64,000 nucleotides of DNA from G965267185 sp965267185 (GTDB lineage: Bacteria > Pseudomonadota > Alphaproteobacteria > UBA6615). Each line of letters starts with the position of its first letter. The first letter of the stretch is position 1. The position numbers and the translations under genes were made by a program. Under the pieces are notes generated by a model. It was given only the letters and a program-made list of their open reading frames with translations, did no database searches and was not told the DNA's origin. Shown here in pieces: positions 8,182-17,251 of this stretch. The stretch is taken from NCBI GenBank assembly GCA_965267185.1, contig OZ253937.1, positions 2,418,001 through 2,482,000 on the forward strand. The letters are read 5' to 3'.

Positions 8182-9591
8182 ATGAGCCCAAACGATACCA
8201 GCAAGTCGGCCAACGCCCAGTGGGGTGGACGCTTTACCGGCGGTCCCGCGGAGGTGATGGAACAGATCAACGCTTCCATCGGTTTCGATCAACGCCTGTT
8301 CGCTCAGGACATTGCCGGATCGCGCGCACACGCCGATATGCTGGTTGCTCAAGGCATCCTCTCATCTGAAGATGGGAAAGTGATTAATGACGGTCTAGAC
8401 ACAATTTCGCGAGAAATTGAGTCGGGAAAATTCCCGTTTTCTCAGGCGCTTGAAGACATTCACATGAACATCGAGTCGCGCCTGCGCGAGCTCATCGGAG
8501 AGCCCGCGGGCCGCCTCCACACCGCACGCTCGCGCAACGATCAGGTGGCCACCGACTTCCGCCTGTGGGTACGCGACGCCATCGACGGCATCGACGATCA
8601 ATTGCGCGACCTGCAAGCCGCTCTGATCGGCGGCGCCGAACAACACGCCGCGCTCATCATGCCCGGCTTCACCCACTTGCAAACCGCGCAACCGGTCACA
8701 TTCGGTCACCACCTCCTGGCCTACACAGAAATGTTCGGCCGTGACCGGGGGCGGTTCGCCGACTGCCGCCGGCGGCTCAACGAATCACCACTGGGCGCGG
8801 GCGCACTCGCCGGCACATCGTTTCCCATCGACCGTCAGCGCACCGCTGCGGCGCTCGGGTTCGACCGGCCCATGGCAAATTCGCTTGATGCCGTTGCCGA
8901 CCGCGATTTTGCGCTTGAGTTTCTCGCCGCCGCATCGATCACGATGGCCCATATCTCCCGGCTGTCGGAGGAGATCGTTATCTGGTGCAGCGACGGCTTC
9001 GGTTTCATTCGCCTGACAGACGCCTACACAACCGGCAGCTCGATGATGCCGCAAAAGCGCAATCCCGACGCTGCCGAACTATCGCGGGCAAAGGCCGGAC
9101 GGGTGTTCGGCGACCTGATGACGTTGCTGACGGTGATGAAGGGGCTACCGCTTGCCTATAGCAAGGACATGCAGGAAGACAAAGAACCGGTCTTCGACGC
9201 GGCCGACTCCCTGACCTTGGCGCTGGCAGCAACATCAGGGATGGTCGGCGACCTCGAACCCGTGCCGAACGCCATGCGCGCGGCGGCCGCACAAGGCTAC
9301 CCCACCGCGACGGACCTCGCCGACTGGTTGGTGAGCGTGGCGGGGCTGCCCTTCCGCGAGGCACACCACGTAACCGGTGAAATCGTCAAGGCGGCGGAAG
9401 CGCGCGGCGTGATGCTCGACGAGTTTCCGGTGAGCGATATGCAGGCAATCGATGCCCGTATTACCGACGATGTTGTTTCGGTATTATCCATCGATGCGGC
9501 GCTCGCGCGCCGGACCAGCGAAGGCGGCACGGCTCCGGATAATGTCCGCAAAGCGGCGGCCGCGGCGCGCAAGCGGTTTTTGGAGGCGTGA
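8182..9591 (+). CDS. argH: Argininosuccinate lyase
   Basis: The last enzyme of arginine biosynthesis (469 residues), splitting argininosuccinate to arginine and fumarate. The superfamily signature is present as TGSSMMPQKRNPD, with the catalytic Ser in the flexible loop; HTARSRNDQVATD is the conserved region 1 and TAQPVTFGHH region 2. It starts 35 bases from the divergent TlpA start. Its last codons contain GGAGG, which serves as the ribosome site of the next gene. Confidence 0.97.
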   Translation: MSPNDTSKSANAQWGGRFTGGPAEVMEQINASIGFDQRLFAQDIAGSRAHADMLVAQGILSSEDGKVINDGLDTISREIESGKFPFSQALEDIHMNIESRLRELIGEPAGRLHTARSRNDQVATDFRLWVRDAIDGIDDQLRDLQAALIGGAEQHAALIMPGFTHLQTAQPVTFGHHLLAYTEMFGRDRGRFADCRRRLNESPLGAGALAGTSFPIDRQRTAAALGFDRPMANSLDAVADRDFALEFLAAASITMAHISRLSEEIVIWCSDGFGFIRLTDAYTTGSSMMPQKRNPDAAELSRAKAGRVFGDLMTLLTVMKGLPLAYSKDMQEDKEPVFDAADSLTLALAATSGMVGDLEPVPNAMRAAAAQGYPTATDLADWLVSVAGLPFREAHHVTGEIVKAAEARGVMLDEFPVSDMQAIDARITDDVVSVLSIDAALARRTSEGGTAPDNVRKAAAAARKRFLEA

Positions 9592-9592
9592 G

Positions 9593-9727
9593 GTGCAGCG
9601 CAAACCGAAATCGATCCTCATCGCGTTAGCGCTGGCAATGGCGCTTTCGGCGTGCGGGAAGAAGGGACCACCGGAGCCACCGGAAGACGAACCTGTTACC
9701 TATCCCCGAACCTATCCATCGCGGTAA
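9593..9727 (+). CDS. lptM: Small lipoprotein, LptM-like (LPS translocon maturation factor)
   Basis: A 44-residue lipoprotein. A basic N-terminus (QRKPKS) and hydrophobic stretch end in the lipobox LSAC, followed by GKKGPPEPPEDE. The C-G-x-K-G-P start of the mature part is the hallmark of LptM (YifL), which helps oxidise and assemble LptD in the outer membrane. It starts at GTG, six bases after GGAGG that overlaps the end of argH. The argH-lptM-lysA order is common in Alphaproteobacteria. The symbol is given by similarity of the short motif and gene order. Confidence 0.8.
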   Translation: MQRKPKSILIALALAMALSACGKKGPPEPPEDEPVTYPRTYPSR

Positions 9728-9775
9728 AACGCGCTGCGCCAAACATACTTCTGGCGCTGAACCGAGGCTGGCGCC

Positions 9776-11038
9776 ATGACTGCGTTCACCTATAAAGACG
9801 GCGAATTGCACGCTGAAAATGTCGCGCTCTCGGCTATCGCAGCCGATGTGGGCACACCGGTCTACGTCTATTCGGTCGCCGCGTTAACCGGCGCCTACCG
9901 GCGTTTTACCGACGCATTCGCCGGCCAGCGCGCGCAGGTCTGTTATGCCATGAAGGCCAATTCGAACCTGGCCGTGTTGCGGACCTTTGCCGATCTCGGC
10001 GCCGGTGCGGATGTGGTATCGGATGGCGAGTTGGCGCGCGCGCTGGCAGCCGGTATTCCGGGTAACCGGATTGTTTACTCCGGTGTCGGCAAAACCCGCG
10101 ATGAGCTCGCGGCCGGCATCGATGCCGGCATCTTGCAATTCAATGTCGAATCCTTCCCCGAATTGGCAGCGCTATCCGACGTCGCGGTGAGCAAAAACAC
10201 CACTGTCGACATCGCCATTCGCGTCAATCCCGACGTCGACGCCGACACCCACAACAAGATCGCCACGGGCCGTAAAGAGGATAAGTTCGGCATCGACATC
10301 GCGCGTGCCGTCGAAGCATTTAACCGGGCCGCCGAGCTTCCCGGACTAACGCCGGTTTCGGTGGCCGTTCATATCGGTAGCCAACTGACCGACGTGGCGC
10401 CGTTTCGATCCGCATTCGCCCGGGTCGCCGATTTGACGCGGGAGCTGCGGGCGATGGGGATCGCCATTCAGCGGCTGGATCTAGGGGGCGGGCTCGGTAT
10501 CGCCTATGGTGACGAGGCCGTGCCGACTCCCGCCGACTACGCCACGATGGTGGCCGAAACCGTCGGCGACTTGGATTGCGAGCTGATCTTCGAGCCCGGC
10601 CGCTATCTAACCGGCCATGCCGGCGTTCTGCTGACCCGCATAATCTTCGTCAAAGACACCGGCGAGCGCCGGTTTGTTATTGTCGACGCGGCAATGAACG
10701 ATTTAATGCGCCCGGCCCTCTACAGCGCCGACCATGCCGTTGAGCCGACCCGCGAACCCGCCATTGACGCAGCAACCCACGATGCCGATATCGTCGGTCC
10801 GGTCTGCGAAACCGGCGACACCTTCGCCACCGCACACGCTTTGGCGGACGTGGCGGCAGGTGAACTTCTCGTGATTCGCGACACGGGCGCCTATGGCGCA
10901 GTGATGGCTTCAGGTTACAATAGCCGCCCGTTGGTGCCCGAAGTATTGGTTAACGGGAGCGACTACGCCGTAGTACGGTCGCGTGAAACCATCCAACAGC
11001 AATTGGACCGCGAACGGTTCGCGGATTGGCAAGGCTAG
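9776..11038 (+). CDS. lysA: Diaminopimelate decarboxylase
   Basis: A 420-residue PLP enzyme that decarboxylates meso-diaminopimelate to lysine. The PLP lysine is Lys60 in VCYAMKANSNLAVL. Further family motifs are HIGSQLTD, the Gly-rich LDLGGGLGIAYGD, the phosphate-binding EPGRYLTGHAG and the catalytic Cys in GPVCETGDTF from the partner subunit. The ATG start lies 48 bases after the LptM stop, consistent with an argH-lptM-lysA operon. Confidence 0.97.
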   Translation: MTAFTYKDGELHAENVALSAIAADVGTPVYVYSVAALTGAYRRFTDAFAGQRAQVCYAMKANSNLAVLRTFADLGAGADVVSDGELARALAAGIPGNRIVYSGVGKTRDELAAGIDAGILQFNVESFPELAALSDVAVSKNTTVDIAIRVNPDVDADTHNKIATGRKEDKFGIDIARAVEAFNRAAELPGLTPVSVAVHIGSQLTDVAPFRSAFARVADLTRELRAMGIAIQRLDLGGGLGIAYGDEAVPTPADYATMVAETVGDLDCELIFEPGRYLTGHAGVLLTRIIFVKDTGERRFVIVDAAMNDLMRPALYSADHAVEPTREPAIDAATHDADIVGPVCETGDTFATAHALADVAAGELLVIRDTGAYGAVMASGYNSRPLVPEVLVNGSDYAVVRSRETIQQQLDRERFADWQG

Positions 11039-11088
11039 AAACGAACGGATCAAAGCGCCGATAAGATTAAGGGATTGGTGTCCAAGAT

Positions 11089-13587
11089 TTGACAAAATCA
11101 GAGCGCAATGTTGCCGGAATGAAACGCATGACGCGAATACCGGGCCTTACCCGACGCTTGATGCTGGCGCGCATGGTGTTGCTGTGGGAAGCGGTGTGGC
11201 CAAATCTATGGCCGGTGCTCGGAATCGCCGGAATATTTGCCGCGCTCGTGTTATTCGACATTCTGCCGCTCCTCCCCGGCTGGCTCCATGCGCTGATATT
11301 GCTGATCAATGCCGCCGCCTTGGCATGGTCGCTGTGGCACGCGGTAAAACGTCTCCACCTTCCGGACAGCGGCGACGCGGAGCGACGGCTCGAACAAGAT
11401 AGCGGCATCGCACACCGGCCACTCACAACATTGATGGACATGCCGTCGGGCAAATCGAGCGACCCCGGCACAGCCGCTCTCTGGCAAATTCACCTGTCGC
11501 GCGCGCTTGCCTCGATAAAAAATCTTCGCGTCCGCTTACCCCGCCCAGGGCTCGCCCAACGCGACCCGCACGCGCTGCGTCTAGCAATCGCCATCGCCGT
11601 GATTGTCGGCTTCGCGGTCGCCGGCGGCGATGCCGACCGGCGGCTGGCGCGCGCGGTCTCGCCCGACCTACAAGGGTTTACGTCGGCTGGGGCAGCGACC
11701 TTGGAACTCTGGGTCACCCCCCCTTCCTACACCGATCTACCGCCGCGCCTGTTGGCTTCGGCCGATGGCACGGCCGTCGACGGCGCGAACCCGGACACGG
11801 TGGTGCAGATCCCCGTCGGCAGCCGCTTGCTGGCGCTCGTCAATCTCGGCAAAGGGACGCCACAATTGCGTATCGGCGACGATGCCAATGATCTGGAGTC
11901 CGCTGGCGATAAAGCGTGGCGAGTCGACGTACCTTTGGCCAATGCGGGCAGCCACCCTGTCGCCGTCGTGCAATCAGGCAAAACCCTGGGAAGTTGGACC
12001 TTCAACGTGGCCGACGATACGGTGCCGGAGATCGTGTTTACCGAGCCGCCCGAGGGAAGCCGCCGGAATGCGCTGCGGATCGCCTATCGCGCCCTCGACG
12101 ACTACGGGGTCGTTGCGGTCCACGCTGAAATATTCGGACCATCGGACACTGGCAACACCGATAGCAAACCGTTGATTGTCGAGCTGCCTCCGCCGATCGG
12201 CAATCCGCGCGACGGCGAAGGGGCCAGCTTCCACGATTTGACCTTCCATCCCTGGGCTGGCCTTGACGTCACTATTCAGCTCGTGGCCACCGACGGTCCC
12301 GGACAGGAAGGCCGCTCGGACCGGTTAACGGTCACATTGCCGGAACGGATTTTCAACCATCCCGTCGCCCGGCAGATTATCGAGCAGCGCCGCGTGCTCG
12401 CACTCGCACCCGACCGGCGCCGTCAGGTTGCGCGAACCTTGCACGGCATCGCCGCGCGGCCCGACCGGTACAATAACGATACAACCGTGTTCCTTAGCTT
12501 GATGGCGGCGCGTTCGCGTCTCGTACATAACGAGCAGGAAGGTGTTGTCGAGTCGGTCCAAGCGCTGCTGTGGGAGACCGCATTGCGGGTCGAGGACGGC
12601 AGCTTGTCGCTCGCTGAGCGCGACCTGCGGGATATCCAACGGCAACTGCAAGATGCGCTGGCCCGAAATGCCGACGATGAAGAGATTAGAAGTCTGATCG
12701 AAGAGTTACGGGAAGCCCTCGACAGGTTCCTCGACGCATTCGCAGAGAACTTGAGACAACAGTTGCAGGATCTGGACGTCACCAATCTACCCCAGGGCGA
12801 TCAGAATCTCGATGTGATCGATCGCCAAGCGCTCGATCAAATTCTCAACCAACTCGAAGAGATGGCGCGGACCGGAGACCAAGACGCCGCGCAGGAGCTG
12901 CTGAGCCAACTGCAGCAAATGTTGGAAAACCTGCAGAACCAACCTGCCGCCGGCCAACCCCAGGGTTCGCAGGAAGCACAAGAAATGCTGCGCGAACTTC
13001 AGGGAATCGTGCGTCGCCAGCAAGAGCTGTACGACCAGACATTTCGCCGGCGCCAGCAGGAAACCGACGACCCCCAGCAGTTGCTGGAGGACTCGGAGGC
13101 GCAGAATGCGGTGCGCCGGCGGCTCGGCGAGTTGATGCGCCAGTTGGGTGAGCGCACCGGTCGGATTCCACAAAATTTGGGCAACGCCGAGCGAGCGATG
13201 CGCGACGCCGAGGATGCGCTAGGCGAGGGCCGGTCGGAAGGGGCGCTGTCATCGCAAGGCCAGGCGCTCGAAGAACTGCGCCGGGGGGCGCAAAGCATGG
13301 CGGCTCAGCTTTTCCAACAGCAACCCGGCTCTGGGCCCGGACAAGGACCACTGCAGGGCTTTCTGCCACTTCCTGGACAGGACAATCGCGACCCCTTGGG
13401 CCGCCCCTTGCAATCTCGGGAGAACAATGGTTCCAGTCCGGATGATGGTCGAAGGATAGGTATTGGCGAAGGCAACGGCGCCGAGCGTGCGCTGCGTATC
13501 CAGCAAGAACTACGTGATCGGCTACGCGATTCGGGCCGGCCGTTGGATGAACTGCAATATATCGAGCGCCTGCTGCGGCGTTTCTAG
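11089..13587 (+). CDS. TIGR02302 / DUF4175 family membrane protein
   Basis: An 832-residue protein of unknown function restricted largely to Alphaproteobacteria. Two hydrophobic helices near the N-terminus (about residues 28-75) and a third near residue 170 anchor it in the inner membrane. A large periplasmic part follows, beginning with beta-rich sequence (residues 200-420). From about residue 520 it is Gln/Glu-rich and helical (LQQMLENLQNQPAAGQPQ), likely coiled coil, ending in DELQYIERLLRRF, a typical family C-terminus. The TTG at 11089 has a weak ribosome site; ATG codons at 11119 and 11128 are possible starts. It shares the palindromic stop CTAG with cpdR. Confidence 0.88.
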   Translation: MTKSERNVAGMKRMTRIPGLTRRLMLARMVLLWEAVWPNLWPVLGIAGIFAALVLFDILPLLPGWLHALILLINAAALAWSLWHAVKRLHLPDSGDAERRLEQDSGIAHRPLTTLMDMPSGKSSDPGTAALWQIHLSRALASIKNLRVRLPRPGLAQRDPHALRLAIAIAVIVGFAVAGGDADRRLARAVSPDLQGFTSAGAATLELWVTPPSYTDLPPRLLASADGTAVDGANPDTVVQIPVGSRLLALVNLGKGTPQLRIGDDANDLESAGDKAWRVDVPLANAGSHPVAVVQSGKTLGSWTFNVADDTVPEIVFTEPPEGSRRNALRIAYRALDDYGVVAVHAEIFGPSDTGNTDSKPLIVELPPPIGNPRDGEGASFHDLTFHPWAGLDVTIQLVATDGPGQEGRSDRLTVTLPERIFNHPVARQIIEQRRVLALAPDRRRQVARTLHGIAARPDRYNNDTTVFLSLMAARSRLVHNEQEGVVESVQALLWETALRVEDGSLSLAERDLRDIQRQLQDALARNADDEEIRSLIEELREALDRFLDAFAENLRQQLQDLDVTNLPQGDQNLDVIDRQALDQILNQLEEMARTGDQDAAQELLSQLQQMLENLQNQPAAGQPQGSQEAQEMLRELQGIVRRQQELYDQTFRRRQQETDDPQQLLEDSEAQNAVRRRLGELMRQLGERTGRIPQNLGNAERAMRDAEDALGEGRSEGALSSQGQALEELRRGAQSMAAQLFQQQPGSGPGQGPLQGFLPLPGQDNRDPLGRPLQSRENNGSSPDDGRRIGIGEGNGAERALRIQQELRDRLRDSGRPLDELQYIERLLRRF

Positions 13588-13964
13588 CGCGGCCTTTGCC
13601 GCTGGCTAGCGGCTAAAGCTTCGTCCGCTGCATCGCATATCTGACGCAGCGTGAACGGCTTGGTGATGACGTCGTGAATGAGCACGTCGAGGTTATGCGC
13701 TCGCTGGCGTTCCGCCGCGTAGCCCGTCATCAGCAATACCGGCATATCAGGATAGTCCTTGGCGACTTTGAGCGCCAAGGCAATACCATCGAGATTTGGC
13801 ATGACGATATCGGTCAATAGGAGATCGATCGGCTGATCGTTTAAGACGTCCAGCGCCTCGAGACCGTCGTCGGCGGTAGCGACCTCATGACCGTCATGCG
13901 TAAGAGCCCGGCTCACGAATTCACGTACAGCCATGTCGTCTTCGGCAATTAGAATTCGGGCCAC
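13584..13964 (-). CDS. cpdR: Single-domain response regulator CpdR
   Basis: A 126-residue stand-alone receiver domain. It reads ARILIAEDD at the start, phospho-acceptor Asp52 in LLLTDIVMPNLDG, LLMTGYAAERQRAHNL and the KPF lysine near the end. The TGYAAERQRAHNLD stretch is characteristic of CpdR, which in Caulobacter, when unphosphorylated, brings ClpXP to the cell pole for degradation of CtrA and other substrates; CckA-ChpT control its phosphorylation. The GTG start is ten bases after GGAGG; a longer upstream frame is not supported. It converges on the TIGR02302 gene with a four-base overlap. Confidence 0.9.
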   Translation of the reverse strand: MARILIAEDDMAVREFVSRALTHDGHEVATADDGLEALDVLNDQPIDLLLTDIVMPNLDGIALALKVAKDYPDMPVLLMTGYAAERQRAHNLDVLIHDVITKPFTLRQICDAADEALAASQRQRPR

Positions 13965-14110
13965 AGACTGCGATCCTCCACCCCAGGACGTGACGCTATA
14001 GGACGAGGCGTCGGCGAACATCGCCAAACCGGTATATCCGCGCGGACAAACCAAACCGTAACGCCGTTAGTCGCCCCCGATTGGAAGCAAACAGCGCATC
14101 GATTCACGGA

Positions 14111-14767
14111 TTAAGGATTTTCGGCAGGATTAGTAAACAAAACACTAACGTTTGCGGTACCATCGGGAATCGACTCAATTTCCGAAGCAAACGGAACCGT
14201 CTCGCCGGGCCCGAGCACGTCTGTGTCGACACTTAACTCCCAATGATGCAGCGGTTTACCGTTTGCGTCCTGTAGAACGGCGTAGACAGGCGGCACGATT
14301 CGGTTATCGTCGGTGGTGTTCAACACTTCGCCGACCAGTTCCAGCTTCTGGCCGTCGCGCTTGACCTCCATATCGACGCTAAAGCCGTCACCCGGCGGGG
14401 GGAACGGGCTAATACCGATGGCAGCATAGATAACCTCGGCAGTTGGCCATGCGCGCGCGATCGATTCGCGGCCAAACCACCCGAGACCCGCGATAATGGC
14501 GAGCATCAAACATACCAGCAGCCACGCCCCTCCCGCGGTCCTTTTCTGATCCGCTTTCGTAACCGCTGGCAAATTAGGGGTAGGAATCGGCGACTGTTCT
14601 TCCGGTTCCAGCGGCGTAACGGTGAGCGGCTCCGCTGCGCTGGGCGGCGGTGGTTCCTCGTACCAAACATGGTCGCACTTGCCACATTTGACGCGCCGCC
14701 CGTCCGGTCGCAGGGCCTGCGCATCAATCGCAAATCGAGTGTCGCACTCTGGGCAACTGAGAATCAT
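14111..14767 (-). CDS. MJ0042-type zinc-ribbon and DUF3426-like membrane protein
   Basis: A 218-residue protein. The N-terminus holds the zinc ribbon MILSCPECDTRF...VKCGKCDHVW (two CxxC pairs). A proline-rich linker leads to one transmembrane helix (about residues 80-100, WLLVCLMLAIIAGLGWFG) and a periplasmic domain of beta-sandwich character (VGEVLNTTDD, ETVPFASEI). Such proteins sit beside ftsEX in many Alphaproteobacteria but have no firm function. The ATG at 14767 precedes the CPEC motif directly; an upstream extension of 27 codons is rejected. It is divergent from ftsE. Confidence 0.8.
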   Translation of the reverse strand: MILSCPECDTRFAIDAQALRPDGRRVKCGKCDHVWYEEPPPPSAAEPLTVTPLEPEEQSPIPTPNLPAVTKADQKRTAGGAWLLVCLMLAIIAGLGWFGRESIARAWPTAEVIYAAIGISPFPPPGDGFSVDMEVKRDGQKLELVGEVLNTTDDNRIVPPVYAVLQDANGKPLHHWELSVDTDVLGPGETVPFASEIESIPDGTANVSVLFTNPAENP

Positions 14768-14879
14768 GTATGTTCCGCCAAACAGCGCAGAGCGCTCACG
14801 ACCGCGCGCGCCATACGAATCTCGGGTGTCGCCTAGAATTTCGAGCAATTAGACGTGCGCCGCAAGGGCCAAATTTATT

Positions 14880-14941
14880 GCCCCCGTATCAAGCGCGATT
14901 GAGGGCACAGCAGCCGCGAGAGACACCGGCTTTACGGGGGC
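14880..14941. promoter_or_regulatory. Nine-bp inverted repeat and tandem GGTCCGA in the ftsE upstream region
   Basis: In the 276-base gap between the zinc-ribbon gene and ftsE, GCCCCCGTA (14880-14888) and TACGGGGGC (14933-14941) form a perfect nine-bp inverted repeat spaced by 44 bases. Further on, GGTCCGA occurs twice ten bases apart at about 14973-14989. Both may be protein-binding sites for the divergent promoters; no factor can be named. Confidence 0.35.
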
Positions 14942-15043
14942 CCGGCGACGTGCCAACTTGATTCGCATCGGAGGTCCGAGTCGGTCCGATTCGAATACGG
15001 CTGCTCGCTCCACTGTTCGGCAAAACAAGGGGCCGTCGTTTCC

Positions 15044-15733
15044 GTGTTGCGGTTTGAAAACGTCGGGATGCGCTACGGTGTCGGGCCGGAAATTCTTCGC
15101 GATATCAACTTCGCGCTAAAGCCCGGTTCGTTCCATTTTTTGACCGGTCCCAGCGGGGCCGGGAAAACGACCCTACTCAAATTGATGTACCTGGCGCTGC
15201 GGCCAACCCGCGGCCTTATTCATCTTCTCGGCCATGATATTTCGCTCACCCCGCGATCCGAGCTGCCCGAATTACGCCGCCAGATCGGCGTCGTTTTCCA
15301 AGAGTTTCGGCTGATCGACCATCTGAGCGCGGTCGAAAATGTCGCCCTGCCTCTGCGCGTTGCGGGTATCAAGCAAAGCACCATCGACGATCACGTTCGC
15401 GAGCTACTCAGTTGGGTCGGCCTGGGCGATCATCTCGACTCCAAGCCCTCTACTTTGTCTGGCGGCCAGCAACAGCGTGTCGCCATCGCGCGCGCGATCA
15501 TCAACCGGCCCCGACTCCTACTGGCCGATGAGCCGACCGGAAATGTCGACGACCGCATTGCCTTGCGGCTGATGTATTTGTTCGAGGAACTCAACAAGAC
15601 GGGAACGACGATCGTTATCGCCACTCACAACGAAGCGTTATTACAGAAATTCGGTTATCCCGTGCTTCGGCTGAACGATGGCGAGCTCGATGTCATCGCA
15701 GCCCGGCCGGAACGTTTAGAGGTCGCGTCATGA
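15044..15733 (+). CDS. ftsE: Cell division ATP-binding protein FtsE
   Basis: The 229-residue ATPase of the FtsEX complex, which couples septal FtsZ-ring events to peptidoglycan hydrolase activation. It has the Walker A GPSGAGKTTLLK, Q-loop VVFQEFRLIDHLS, ABC signature LSGGQQQRVAIARA, Walker B LLLADEPTGNVD and switch His in IATHNE. It starts at GTG with AAGGGG about eleven bases upstream and overlaps ftsX by four bases (ATGA), so the two subunits are translationally coupled. Confidence 0.96.
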   Translation: MLRFENVGMRYGVGPEILRDINFALKPGSFHFLTGPSGAGKTTLLKLMYLALRPTRGLIHLLGHDISLTPRSELPELRRQIGVVFQEFRLIDHLSAVENVALPLRVAGIKQSTIDDHVRELLSWVGLGDHLDSKPSTLSGGQQQRVAIARAIINRPRLLLADEPTGNVDDRIALRLMYLFEELNKTGTTIVIATHNEALLQKFGYPVLRLNDGELDVIAARPERLEVAS

Positions 15734-16602
15734 TCCGTTTGCGTGCAGATCTGCCTTTCGAGCGCGACCAGGCGACACGGTTTCTGCCGTGGATCGTGGC
15801 GCTGATGGTGTTCCTGGGCGCGCTCGCGTTGGCCGCAGCAACGGTGATCGGCAGCGCGATCGAACGTTGGGACAACGGCCTGACCGGACGGATTACCGTG
15901 CAGGTGCCCGCCGACGAAGCAAGCCCGAAAACCCTCACGCGGTTGGTCGACGCACTAAAGGCAACGCCGGGCATCACCCAAGCCGAGCCGCTGAGCGCCG
16001 AGGCGACGAGTGCCCTCGTCGAGCCTTGGCTGGGCGCCGTAGACGCCGGTCTCGAGCTGCCGCTCCCCGCTGTCATCGACGTCGAAACGGCTGCCGGCGC
16101 GGTGTTCGATGTCAACTTGTTGGCGGGCCGGCTCACCAAAATTGCACCGGGCGTCATCGTCGACGACCATCGGGTATGGCTGCTGCAACTCATCCGGCTC
16201 GCCCGCATGGTCGAGGCCGTCGCTTTCGGTATTTTAGCCTTGATCGGACTCACGGCAGTCGCCGCCGTCATTTTCGCAACTCGCAGCGGTCTTGCCGTTC
16301 ATGCCGCGATCATCAACCTTCTGCACGTCATGGGCGCCCGAGACGCCTACATCGCCCGGCAGTTTCAAATGCAAGCTATGACATTGGGCGTTCGTGGCGG
16401 AATCATTGGCAGCGCCGCTGCGCTCGTGGTGCTTTTCGTTTTAACGGCGATGACCGCTAAAATCGATGTGGCTTTTTTGCCGTCGGCATCCCTCTCGCCG
16501 CTGCAATGGCCTCTCTTGATTACAGTGCCCATCGCCGCAGTGCTAATCGCCATGGTGACGGCGCGCGTGACAGTCCTGCGCGCGTTGGCTCGGATGCCAT
16601 GA
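15730..16602 (+). CDS. ftsX: Cell division protein FtsX
   Basis: The 290-residue membrane subunit of FtsEX. It has one N-terminal transmembrane helix (about residues 20-42), a periplasmic loop with the FtsX-type ECD (VQVPADEASPKTLTRLVDALK...PGITQAEPL) and three C-terminal helices with the MacB/FtsX-like region TRSGLAVHAAIINLLHVMGARDAYIA. The extracellular domain would contact peptidoglycan hydrolase activators. It is coupled to ftsE and followed 10 bases later by the YdcF-like gene. Confidence 0.94.
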   Translation: MIRLRADLPFERDQATRFLPWIVALMVFLGALALAAATVIGSAIERWDNGLTGRITVQVPADEASPKTLTRLVDALKATPGITQAEPLSAEATSALVEPWLGAVDAGLELPLPAVIDVETAAGAVFDVNLLAGRLTKIAPGVIVDDHRVWLLQLIRLARMVEAVAFGILALIGLTAVAAVIFATRSGLAVHAAIINLLHVMGARDAYIARQFQMQAMTLGVRGGIIGSAAALVVLFVLTAMTAKIDVAFLPSASLSPLQWPLLITVPIAAVLIAMVTARVTVLRALARMP

Positions 16603-16612
16603 TCACGACGCG

Positions 16613-17230
16613 ATGAAAAGACGCCGAAAGCGATCGCGCTTTCGCAGGCTCTTCTCGGGGCTTGTCTTCCTGCTGGTCCTTGCGGCGGGCCTCTGGGTAG
16701 CTGGCTTCCTGGTGTTCCTAGAGCAGATTCCACGCGCGCAGACACCTCAAGTTTCGGGACCCAAAGCCGATGCCATCGTCGTTTTGACCGGCGGCGGCGG
16801 GCGTCTGGAGATGGGTCTCGACCTGCTGGAACGCGGAGAGGCAGCAAAACTTTTCGTGTCGGGCGTAGACCGCGGAGTCGATAAAACAGAGCTGTTGCGC
16901 AACCAGCAGATCGATGCAGCGACCATCGATTGCTGCGTCGCAGTTGGCCACAGCGCCGACGATACGTTCGGCAACGCCACCGAGACAGCCCGATGGGTCG
17001 TCTCGGAGGGATACACGTCTCTCTATGTCGTTACCGCAAATTATCATATGCCACGAAGCCTGGTTGAATTCCGCACCGCGTTGCCGGACGTAGTGTTATT
17101 GCCGCGCGTTGTGCATCCCAGCAACGTCCGCCTCGAGGACTGGTGGCGCTGGCCCGGTACGATTCGGCTTTTGACCGCCGAGTACACCAAATACCTCGCC
17201 ACTTTGGCCCGTACCCTGTTGATCCCGTAA
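16613..17230 (+). CDS. YdcF/ElyC family protein (DUF218)
   Basis: A 205-residue inner-membrane protein. A very basic N-terminus (MKRRRKRSRFRRL) is followed by one transmembrane helix, then the DUF218 domain with ADAIVVLTGGGGRLEMGLDLLERG, KLFVSGVD and the conserved TANYHMPRSLVEF. Members such as ElyC affect envelope biogenesis and the lipid carrier undecaprenyl phosphate. It follows ftsX and precedes plsC, an envelope-related cluster. The precise reaction is unknown. Confidence 0.88.
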   Translation: MKRRRKRSRFRRLFSGLVFLLVLAAGLWVAGFLVFLEQIPRAQTPQVSGPKADAIVVLTGGGGRLEMGLDLLERGEAAKLFVSGVDRGVDKTELLRNQQIDAATIDCCVAVGHSADDTFGNATETARWVVSEGYTSLYVVTANYHMPRSLVEFRTALPDVVLLPRVVHPSNVRLEDWWRWPGTIRLLTAEYTKYLATLARTLLIP

Positions 17231-17251
17231 TCCCTGTATCTCTGTTATCAA

